Part shown: piece after piece, positions 13,301 through 25,400 of the stretch
Layout: each line of letters opens with the position of its first letter
Position numbering within the stretch: the first letter of the stretch is position 1
Assembly: GCA_030549495.1 (NCBI GenBank)
Contig: JAUIRK010000004.1
Coordinates: 496,001-560,000, forward strand
Direction: 5' to 3'
DNA length: 64,000 nucleotides
From: Nectonema munidae
Lineage: Eukaryota; Nematomorpha; Nectonematoida; Nectonematidae
Notes under the pieces: generated by a model
The model's input: only the letters and a program-made list of their open reading frames with translations
Databases searched by the model: none
What the model was told of the DNA's origin: nothing
Program-made: the position numbers and the translations under genes

Positions 13301-16300
13301 TGTCCCGCGTGGTCTTATGTCTTAAGTCTGTCGGAGCCTTGAACAAGGGGGCCGAGGCAGAGAACGTGGCATCCGACCTGGATGTTTTTATTCTGGCCTA
13401 GGTTGAAAATGATGCCAGGAGGTAATGTCCAGTATCGATTGAATCTGCTCCTCGGCTGGATCAGGGCATGGGTTGTCCCCTGGATCGAAAGACATCACCT
13501 GGGAAAAGATCCTTTTCCAGAATCGCGGTGGAAAAAGATCCCTGTTGCCCTCGTAGAAGTCCAGTAAAGCCCCCAGGTGGGCGGGGACGAAGAAATTTCG
13601 GTCCCCGACCCAGATGGTAATCGAGCCGTCTTACTGGAAGACAAATGAGGTCTCCTCCGCACGATCTGCAGGGGCCGGCAGCAAAATATCCAGAGGCTGG
13701 GGGACCTGGTCCTTCCCGGGCAACACGAGGATAGGCTGGCCTCCCTCTATTCTTATGTGGCTTTGGACTAGCGCAGGTGGATGTGTCACACTGCTGCTAG
13801 CCGAGAGCGAGGGCTCTTCGGGCGGTAGTGTCCTTGTCAACCGAGGCTGTCCCTCCGAAACTACGATGAAGGACTGGACCAGTCGAGGAGTGGGCGGTGT
13901 CATGGGAGCGCCGACTGGGAAATCCAGCTCCTGGAGGAAACCCCTTCCGGGACCTGGAAGAGGGGGGTGGGTGTTTCTACGGCTTCTGACGGCCCTATTT
14001 TGCTCATGGACATCCAATTCCAGTGTTCTATACGGCCCTGCCACCAAAGGTGGTGACAGGGATCTGACTGTGTGGGTCGAGTCCGAGGGCTCAATACTCG
14101 AAACATTCGGGGAGCCTGGGCCCTGGAAGAGCCGGAGGAGATGGGCGACCCTACAGACTCCGTCGGCGGTGCTAACCCGCCAAAGAGAACTGAGGGGCCC
14201 GACACTGGCGAGGAATAGCCAAAAGGATGTCTAGGGCGGTCCTCACTTACCCACCAGGGCAGTTGTTCAGAACTGGTGGTATCTAGGGGGGGGGGGAGAG
14301 ACGAGTCTGACCGATCTCCCACCCCTGGGGGTGATGACGCGCTTGGTGGGCCATATCCAAACGGGAAGTCTAGTCGGTTTTCCCCCATCGCCGCAGCGGT
14401 GGGAACTATGGATCCACCTGGAGATCTGACCACTGGCAACGGAGCGGGTGAGGTAAACAGACCGGGCAGCCGGCCCGGGCGGGGGGGGGGGGGGGGCTTC
14501 TTACGTCCCATAAGGGGACCAGGGCGAAACTTGCCCCTACCTCTTGGCGCCGGTGACTACTGGGAGCGGGTTTGTATGGTCGTAGCGGAGGGGGGGGGGG
14601 GGGGTTACTCCCGTAATACCCGCGATGGAGAGAAGCGAGGGGCCGATTGGTGGACGCAAGTCCATGTTGACTGGGCCGCAACACAGTGGGTGCGCAATAG
14701 CCCATTCAACTGAGACAAATCTCCCGGAGAGAGTGAGGGGATAAAAGAACAGAAAAGTTCAAGGTAGCTATTCATAACCTCATCCTTGAGGTTCAGGTCC
14801 TTGGGTTTGGATAATTCCAAAATTACAGAACTCTACGGTCGGTCAACAGATCAGGGGGAGTGGAGAAATATTGGGATCCACGTGATCTGCTATTGCGTAA
14901 CTGGCCGGTAGGGACCCGGGGATAATAAAAAAATTTAAAATTTTATTGAATGAAAAAAATCATTCATTAATTTTCAGTTCTATTTCTTCTTCCTAAAAAT
15001 GAAAATGTTTTATTGAGAAAAATAAATTTAAAAAACACGCCCAAATTACATAACTTTTCTGAGGTAATTTCTATCAAAAATGTAAAACAGAACTAAAGTT
15101 AGAAAACTTGGTATTCGAATTTTTTCATTATTTTTAGTGTATAAGAATAAGGGTAAGTTAGTTAGACTATCAAAAAAGGGTATAAAATAAGGATAAAAAT
15201 GTGCAAACAAAAATCAAACAATAAATTAAGATTGCATTACTTCATTTTTCTCAGCATTATTCAAAAATAGTTTAAAAGCTAAATTGATGCAGGCTACAAA
15301 AATCTACAAAAAGTAAAATAACTTTTAACATTTTGCAATGATTTGCTTTTTATAATAAATTTTAACGAAAAATAGTCTATCAGAAAAAATTATAGAGCTT
15401 CAACAAAAACTAAAAAACTTTACAGCATAACTTAATTTTTTTGAAAACTAATTTGACGTATCCTCTACAGCATACTCTATGGGTGGTATGGTAGGTTGGT
15501 TGAGATGATGGACTCAGCACGGAAGCCTCTGGATTCGATTTCTCATCGATACCAATTTGTTCATAGTTTTACATAAGCGGTACATCAGTTTTGTAAGGAA
15601 CCATAATATACAAAAAAACAGTAGTTTAATCACTTTTCATAAAATTATTTAAGTCTAAGAACACAAAATCATAAGAAAACTATTTAAACTAACACATATC
15701 ATAAAAATCATAGTATACGAGAACAAGAAAATCATTGTGTTTTTTTTGACTATTTCTGTCTACAAATAAAATTCTGACAACTGTCATAAATAGATCAAGT
15801 ACATTTTTAACAACTGAAAGATTTTGTTTCGATATATATTTTTATTATAATAATCAACAAATTTTCTTAAAAAAAATGTGTTAATTAATTATGTACACTG
15901 TTACTTATAAAATTTAACAATCGAACATTATAAAAAATATCTCTGCTCAAATATTAAACAAATAGAATATTTTGGCTTTTAAACTGAATAGCTAGTCAAA
16001 ATATTCATTGCCAAATAGCTAATGAAAAAAAATTTCTTGACTAGAAAAAATTAAAGTTTTCAAATGTTACAAAATGTAACAAACGTACTGATAAAGATTA
16101 AAAGTGAACTTTGTTGAAAAAAAATGTTAACGCGACTCTGTCAAATTCATTGATATAAAATTGTAACGATTGAAAACTATTTTTCTCTCATTTAAAAACA
16201 GACAAATTTTTCTTTTACTTATAGAAAATTATTGGGGGGGGGGGGAAGGTCATTTTCGCCCCAGGATATGCGCTCTGGTTTGAAATGTGTTTAGCCTTTG

Positions 16301-19300
16301 AGTTAAAAGTTTTTTGGGATAGTGGTTGTTAAAGAGTGTCACAATGTGTTGGATGTCTTCAGATAGTTGAATGTCTAACAAAGGGTGCCTTTTTAATTTT
16401 CATATCGTGAGCGAAATAATAACACTGGTCAACAACAAATTTGTTGTCTGCATTTTTTAAGCTGATTTAGGACGAATCTGATGCGCTGAATCCAAAACTC
16501 AGATTAGTTTTGTTCAATCAGGTCAAGTTTTTGAGATATGGCCACATGTCGTTTTTTACATTTTTGTTCACATGTACGCATGTGTGGAGCATTTTAGAAG
16601 AAGTTCGAGAAAATTGGTTATGATCAGCATAAATGGTTTATTTGTGTTGACCTGAAGATGATGAACTTTTTGTTGGGACAACAGTCTGGCTTCACCAAGT
16701 ACCCATCTTTTCTGTGCATGTGGGATAGTAGGGACCGTGCTCAGCATTACACGAAGAAGGACTGGCCTGTGCGGGAGGAATTGGTGCCATGCAAAGAAAG
16801 GAACGTCATCAACAACCCTCTGGTGGACAGAGACAGAATACTCTTCCCACCGCTGCACATCAAGCTCGGCTTAATCAAGCAGTTCACCAAGGCTCTGGAC
16901 AAAGATGGTGACTGCTTCACTTACTTGTGCCAGGCTTTTCCAGGATTGACCATGGAGAAGCTGAAAGCTGTCATCTTTGATGGTCCCCAGATCCGTCAGC
17001 TCATCAGAGATCCAGAGTTCAAAAACTCAATGAACGAAGTGGAACTGGAAGCGTGGAAGACATTTGTTTTGGTAGTGAAGAACTTTCTTGGCAACAATAA
17101 GGCCAGAAACTACGCAGAACTTGTCAACAACATGCTGACTGCGTTCAGAAACCTGGGCTGCAACATGAGCATCAAGAAGCACTACCTATTTTCACATATG
17201 AACCGGTTTCCTGAGAACCTGGGTTCAATGAGTGACGAGCAGGGGGAGAGATTCCATCAAGACATGAAGGAGATGGAGACCAGGTATCAGGGTCGCTGGG
17301 ACGCAGTCATGATGGCTGACTACTGTTAATCTGAAGAGAGATGTCCCTGCCGCTGAACATTCCAGGAGTTCGAAGAAACGGAAGTTCAAGCCCTGAAGTT
17401 TGAACAGTGGTGACGAAACATGCAATTTACTTGTACTTACCTTTATCAATGCCCACCATTCAGATGACATTAATCGATGTTTCTATCATGTAATCAATAA
17501 ATGTGGTTGGCAAAACATTTTTTTTCTTAAAAACATGTTTAGGATGATATGTGTTGACAAAAATCAGCTGATAATGCCACAAAAATGTAATTGATTTTGT
17601 CACAAGATCTGATTTTTTCAAATCAACTTAGCACAAAAACCTGACCTGATGGAGAGAAACGGATGCCATTTCCTGATTCAGCAGTGCCAGAATACCCTAA
17701 TTCACTTGTAGAAATCTAGACAACATTCAGAAAGTAAAAAATTGTTCAGCAGTGTAATCGATGGTTGACGTTTTTTGTTTGTTTCGTGAATAGAGTGGTG
17801 TAGTTGTTGTTGTCGATGTTGATTAAAATGTCCAGAAATGCCAAGGATTTAGAGTTTTTCTTCATTGTGAATTTGATGTTGCAATTTGAAGCGTTGACAC
17901 TAAGGAAAGGAGTTGGGTTTCTATGTTAGCCCAGATGAAAAATATATCGTCGACGTACCTGTTCCAAGTAAGTCGAGGAAATAAAGGATGTGTAGTCAGG
18001 AGTGAAAGGAGAGATGTCTACGTTATTAAGGCGTTCATTAATGGCGTTGATTGCTATGTTAGGTAATGTATCTAGGGGTATGGAGTTAAATAGATCATTA
18101 ACGTCTAAGCTAACTATGTTTGCATTGGTGGGAATTGGTTTTTTATGAATTTATTGTTCAGCAGTTTCCATATATTAGATATTGAGTATGTGATCTACTT
18201 GTTGAGTTTTGTGAGATCATATATGATGAGTATGGATGGACCGAAGGGGGACGATTGGGGATGCATATTCATCATTGCAGCTAATGTCCATTAAAAGTTG
18301 AGGTACCACAATTTTTAGTAAGGATTTTTAATATCTACGCCGAGATATTTATCAAATATGTTTACCCGTCCCATAAAACTATTATATTCTTCTATACATT
18401 TAGGAATAAAGACATCTTTCTTTTTTATTAGTTTTACGACACCATCTTTTAACAAAAGAAAAATTTCCAGCCCATACACGTTATGACAAACTAGTTTATT
18501 GTCATTCCACAGCACTATTGTTTTATTTTCATGATATGCAATATGAGTCTTCCTCTTATTTTTTTAGGTATAATTTTGCTTGCTAATAAATGTCCTCCTC
18601 TTAAATTTTCGCGTAATGTAGCTGTAAAACGTATTTTTAGTCTTAAGTTCTCGTTCCACAACTTTCACGCCCAAAAATATCTCAAAATATTTTCAGCACT
18701 CATATTTCTCTCTTTTTACAAAAAGATAGAATCGTATTTGTGCTTCTTGAAGTAATAGTTAGTGCATCTTTTCGAGAATATAAAATACGACACACCATGG
18801 TTAGTATCCTTCACACTTTGAAATTAAATCTTATCTGTCTTGATCGTATAAATTGTTTAACGGGAAACGTCTGATAATATAGAATCTTAGCTTCATCTAT
18901 ACTTTCTTTTTCTGATTGAGCAAATATTTTGAAAACATTGTTCAAATTTCACTATGTAACAAAAATATTTCAATAATCTATTTTGTCACTTTCTTGTGTA
19001 AATCGAGTTCACCTAATACGATGGTAGTATTTGTTTTTTGTAACATCGATATTTCTATTATTTTTGAATAATCGAACTTTTGAGCAAACATTGTATTTGT
19101 GAGATGTTCACCTACGTTGCAATCTTTTAAGATTATAATAGTTATTTATTTGTTCCACAGAGTATATTGAAAATGATTAAAAACACTTTTTTGTGTGGAA
19201 TATATTGGCCCAAATTTAATGTGCTACTAAATATTGAACCGCATATAAAGTATATTTTAGTGTGCAAATCAGAAACTAGTATAAGATATGGGTTTTTTTT

Positions 19301-19432
19301 TTTTCCTTTTTTTCCAACCCACTTCTAAAAAAAAAAAACCAAAAAAAAAAAATTTTTTTTTTAGAGATAACCAATTCCCCCTTTTTCACAATTTAAATTT
19401 CATTTTTTTTTTTTTTTTTTTGTTCCCCTTAA

Positions 19433-19473
<41 letters not shown>

Positions 19474-22400
19474 CTTTTTTTTTTAAAAAAAAAAAAATTT
19501 CCTCAGAAAAAAAAAAAAAAAAAAAAAAAAAAGGAGTTTTTTTTTTTTAATTAAAAAAAAAAAATGATTTTTTGTTTAAAAAAAATAAAATATGTACCAG
19601 GATTGGTAGAAAAGGTTTTAACATTGCAAACTTTTTATGTCTGTGCAAAGATAAAAGAGATTTATATCGATATATATAAAGATTTATATAAAAAAAGGCT
19701 CAAGACTGTGTTGCATAACAACAACATATCAATCTATCTCTGTTGGTTAGACTTTTATATTAAACTAAAAGAAGACTACATAAAATTAATATTTTTGCTA
19801 GACAAGATCATATATGATGAATATTGATGGACCGAAGAGGGTCGGATGTGTATATTCATCATTGCATATATCAAAAGTAGATGTAGCACATTTTTAGTAC
19901 GAATTTTAATTCTCTACGCAGAGATATTTATCAAATACATTTACTCGTCCCATACAATTTATATTCTTCTATACACTTAGGAATAAAGATAATAATTAAA
20001 TAATAGCAATATGATTTAGGAAAAGTGAAGACATGCAAAAAATAACGTCAATTTCCTAAATGACACATCAAACATCATAAAAAACACTAAAATTTATAAT
20101 GAAACAAACTCTTCTAAAATTTATAGCCCAGTGTTATGAAACAAAGGATTATAATCTATTTTTAGAATCCATTGCTTCATACATTTTAGCAATGTTTTGC
20201 GTAGTGTTTTATACATTTTTCCGAAAGAACTGCTTTTGAGGTCTATAATCCGAGGCTTTACAGAGAGAGGTTTTTTTTTATAAATGGATAAATATAACAC
20301 GCATATGATAAATGAAATATCATCAAAAGATAGGCGAGATGTTTCCTTTGTTGAGCATGCGTATTTGATTCATTTAAAGTCATATTTATAAATTTATTCA
20401 AAGGAGATTACAATATCTTTTTCAATAAATTTTATATTGCTAAACTAAATTTTACTATGTCAACACGAAAGAATCTGATGGTGTTTTAAATTTGTTTAAT
20501 GATAAAAAACGACTACTACTACTGCTACTAGATCCTTTGATCTCTTCTTTATTCAATTTTTTACCGTGGGGATTATTTTTGAAATTTTGAACAACAAATC
20601 TTGGCTAAATCGACTTTTGTAAAAAAAGTTTACAAAAAATGGATTGTCACGAAAGTATTTACAAAAAATATTTAAAAAATTTCAATCTAAACTAATTTTT
20701 GAATAAATATATTCCAGAATTATTTTTCACTTTCTCATCGTTTAACTTCTTAAAACATTATAAGTTATTTTCATATTTATCTTCGATTTGAATTCAATAG
20801 CATTTTGCTTGCTTATAGTTTGACGCAATCTGCACAATTATTCTTTTTGGGAAAAATTTGGACAAATCGAATCATTATCACCATCAGTATAATACTGGCA
20901 AACTTTTATCTGTCTATTTTATATTGCAATTTTTACGATTTAGCTCGAAGAGGTTTCTGGCTCTTCTCCTTCATCCCGAAATGAAAATAACACGAATCAG
21001 GAAGCTGATGATGTGCTGCGAGAACTTGGCTTGTTCACAGATTGTAAGTTAAGTTGACTGGCTAAAACTATTTTTTACTCATTCATTTCCCCTGTTTCTT
21101 TATGCTGCAATATTTGCTAACAATACCAAGCTAAGGTAAAGTTTCCGTTGATTGTTTTGATCTAAATGTCCCAACTTGACCCGCCTGTATCTAACTATCA
21201 GCAGTTAAGTTGCAATCCATGCGATTATAATCCAAGGTCATCAGGGGCGTGAGTAAGGTTGGTTAGATACTGTGTTTCGATAACTCAAGGTCTTGGATTC
21301 GATCCTGCATCATGCCTACTTACTCATAGTTCGATACAAGCGGCGCAAGTGTGCCTTCTCGATGAAAACACCTCACGATACCTACCTTTACCTTAAAAAG
21401 CAATTTTGCGTCTTCTAAATTTGTTTTTATACAGTGGAAACTATGTTTAGGAAATTGATTAGTTCGCTGACCCTTTCATGCCGATGTTTTTGAAAACTAA
21501 TCGCCTGCTTACTTTTTTCAATGAATTTTTACATAAATTAAAACAGATTTTCTTTTATGGGACACCATTGTCCCACTCAGTCTGAAAGCGTTAAATTTAT
21601 TCGCAATAAAATTCATTAACACTAGAACGCAGGGCCGTATCAAGGGGGAGGGCAATGGGGGGGGGGGGGGGGGCAATTGCCCCGGGGCGCCACACCTAGT
21701 GGGAGGGGGGCGCCATTTCATTGAGCTGCATAGCTTGAGATGGAAATTGAGGACATTCAAATGTTTTTGAAACCTCGGAAGGAAAAACCGGCAAACGCTA
21801 TGGAGTTATTTGGTTTCCTGTCCTCGCACTCAGGACTCTGCCCGAATCTACAAGTGGCTCTGAGGATCATGCTGACAATTGGAACTTCTATTGCATCCTG
21901 TGTAGCAAATATGAACAGAAAGTTTGATATTTTTTGCTTTTTTAAAGAATATTTTTCGATTCTTTGATTACAGAATTTTATTTTGATTATTTGATAAAAT
22001 ATATTATTTAATATCGTGAAAAAATTAATAACTTATCTAACATCCTCTCCCCGAATGAGGTATATCAAATCTTATATCTAGCAAAATATGAACTGATAGG
22101 TTGGAGATGAATTATCGCGGTATACAGGTTGGAGATGAACCATCGTAGTATACAGGTATAATGTATATAGGTAATAACTTATGTAGCATCGTCTCCCCGA
22201 ATGAGGTATATCAAATCTTACATCTAGCAAAATGTGAACAGAAAGTTTAACATTGTCTCCCTAGTCATTTGTACATGGAATAGAAACCATCGTAGTATAC
22301 AGGTTGGAGATGAATCATCGTAGTATACAGGTTGGAGATGAATCATCGTAGAATACAGGTTGGAGATGAATCATTGTAGTATATAGTTTGGAGATGAATC

Positions 22401-25400
22401 ATCGTAGAATACAGGTTGGAGATTTATATTTATTTATTTATTTGAATGAATTATTATATTATATCATTGATAAAAAAAATTTAAGCAAAAAGTTTATTTA
22501 CATATATTACATATCACTTTAGAAACTTTAGAATACTTTCCACACACACATTTTGAACATTCCCAGCATTTTGCATTGCATTTATTCGTAGCTTGTTTTA
22601 ACTTGCCATTTTTTCCTTGTTTTTTTCTATCATCTCATCACCATCTTTAGAAGAAAACTTTTTGCTCAAAATTTTTTAAAGTAACTCTTCAGCCAATTTT
22701 TGTAGAAATAATTTTCTTGAAATATTTTCCACTGTCGCTTTTCTACAAGCATTTATAGCAGCCAAGCCTAAAATATTGTAGAAGGTATGAACTGGTCATC
22801 TTCTGGAAGAGGATTTAACGCTATAATGTCGTGACATTTGATCCAACACATCTACCCCATGTTTAGTACAGTTATAATTTTCAATAACTATAGGCGTTTT
22901 CTTCTCATTTTCTCTTATTTCAACTTCTTCATACTCACTACTAAGAACATAAACAGATTTATTTTTCTTTGCATGATAAAACGTTGATGACTTTGCCTTC
23001 ATTTTCTAATACAAATGATTCATACTTTTTCATTTAAAAAATTTTTAGTTCTTGTGGAATCTCCTTTCTGGCTTTTTAATTGTACCTACCAAAGTCATTG
23101 ATTCTTTTTCCAACTTTCTAGCTAATGTGAGAAGTAAAAAATGCTCGGTTGTAACATTTCTTCCACTTTTGAAATATGGCTCTACAAGCTTTAGAACAAC
23201 ATGTTCAGAAAAGGTCAACTTGTTTGAACGCGTTTCATCTTTGTTTAAATAAGGAAACCCATTCAGCAAATATCTATTTTCAACATCCACGCCAAGCCAC
23301 ATTTTCCCCATGCTTATCAGGCTTGGGTTATTGCAAGTCTTGGAATATACATTTGCTGACAGTTTTTGATAAAGATTTAAAAAATGTAAGCGATCAAATT
23401 GACCCCTTCGGGCTAGTGTATGATTTATGACCGTATGTGGACCAGTGTGACACTGGTGTCCTAAAAAATGAAAATCATCTGATTTGGCTTTTCTGCTCCT
23501 CAAGGGGGTATCGCGATAGAAAATTACGAAACAATTAATTTTCACTTATCGATCATTGAATGTCATTTAACCCCTCTAGATAAAGAAGTCAGGTATATCG
23601 GATTTGTAAGGGTCTTTAAATTAAAGATTTATCGTATGTAAAATTTTTGGTAGCAACCAGCAGATTAGAACAGCGAATGCGGATGTGAGAATTAATTTTT
23701 TTAACTGATGCGGATGCCAATATCAAAATTGCTATTCTTAACACACGCAAGTTTTATACTTCTTAAAAATTTAGAGAGATAGGAAAAAGAAAATTGCGAA
23801 TGCGGATGTCAAAACTTAAATGATCCGCGAATGAAGATGTTAAAATGATAAAAAAAATTGTGGAACCGATACATCCGAGTCATCTGCTTTCTTTTTAATG
23901 CAATTTTATATACTTGAACCAAACAATTTTTATTTCTGGGGGGGGGTTTCTGTAGTTCATCCAGCCTCTTTTAATACGCTCTCTCCGGAATTAGCTTTAT
24001 TGTTTTTTATGCAGTAGTAATAATTTTAAAGTTGTGTTTATTGGTAAAATATGCGATTTTGCTTCACATTATTTTTCTAAGCATTCAACAGTTTGAACTT
24101 ATCCAGTTTGACGAATTCTAACTCCTCTCCTCTCAAAAATCTCATTCCTCTGAATTCTTCTTCTGATTCTCAGGAACATACTTCATTCATAGTCACAAGG
24201 TTTCCTTTTCATTTCTTATTTTTAATGTTCGTGCATCCTTTTAACTTAGAGCATTGTTAAATTTAACATAATGTTTTTGTCTTCACAAAAATTTGCTTTG
24301 AGGGATCTCTATTTATCTTAACCCTTTCTATGATTATTTTTCAAAACTAAATCTTGTACTTTTTTTTAAATGAATTTTGCTAAAACTCGAAACAAGATTT
24401 TTATTTCGTGGCTCACTGGTGACCCTTTGCGCCTGAAAAGTGATTTTGTTATATAAGTACTTTCTTCGATTTCATATCATCTTCGCTTTGAGGCCCAATA
24501 CTTTAATTTGCCTCATCATAGCTTGTGAGACTAGCAGTTAGGCGTTATCCATATCAGTGGGGGATCCAGAAATCTTTTGTGGGGGGGGGGGGGGGGGGTA
24601 TCAAAATATTTTACACATTTTATTAGGGAAGAAATTTGAAAACGTATGTAAAATAAATGATTAAAATTATATTACAAAGTCTTTTCTTCTTTCTTTTTGC
24701 TTTGAAAATCGATCAATGACTTCATCAATTTTGATTTCTATTTTAGGGTGGAGGTACATGAGAGCAAGTCCTGTTAGTCTCTCGTCGCTCATACGATTAC
24801 GTAAATAGTTCTTTAAAATTCTTAAAGAACTAAAAGCTCTTTCTGCTGAACATGTAGTGATAGGAACAGTGCAGAAAATTGTCAAAAGCTTTTTAATATA
24901 TTTTAGCCGCTCTGGTATTATATCTAGAGCTTCCAGAGGTCTTTTGGGTTTGTTTTCCAGTTTTTCGCAGAAGTTTTTCCATTCTAAGAACTGAATTCGC
25001 ATTTAGCATCGGTAACACGGAGAATAGGGTCATAAAATTTTATTGATTCGCATATATCCTTCCATTTTAATTTAAAACTTCTGAAGGTATAAGTATGGCC
25101 ATTTTGCTGATGAGAATGCTATGCGACGTAAATTTTTGGTCAAACACTTGGATAATAGCATCCAAATACGGATACCATATTGATCGTTTAAAATAATCCC
25201 CTACTGATTCAGCTGGAACATTGCTACGTTTCATTTGACGAGAAGCAATTCTTGGCATAGTGATTTGAGCTTGAACCGCTTCAGCCATTTTTTCAGCAAC
25301 TATGAAAGTTCCATAGTTTTCATTAGTCCATTCGTCTGAAGAAGACCTCCATTGAATTAAGGTGTTTCTAACGAAATTAATGTTTTCAAAACAACTTATC

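Noticed and set aside
11500-14820. Several long overlapping plus- and minus-strand open frames
   Set aside because: High G+C makes stops rare, so frames open by chance. Only the minus-strand RT/RNase H and gag-like readings carry family motifs; the plus-strand frames are shadows.
15479-15595. Possible tRNA gene from its box B-like GGATTCGATT
   Set aside because: No acceptor stem or cloverleaf can be drawn, and the same body recurs in four copies. It is a SINE.
19288-19554. Open frame of Phe and Lys runs
   Set aside because: Pure product of homopolymer runs; no protein character.
21990-22440. Regular 28-bp repeats resembling a CRISPR array
   Set aside because: Units are tandem without unique spacers and lie in an animal intron; they form a minisatellite.
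22796-23430. Plus-strand frames at 23.05-23.43 kb
   Set aside because: They overlap the minus-strand piggyBac coding sequence and have no family resemblance.
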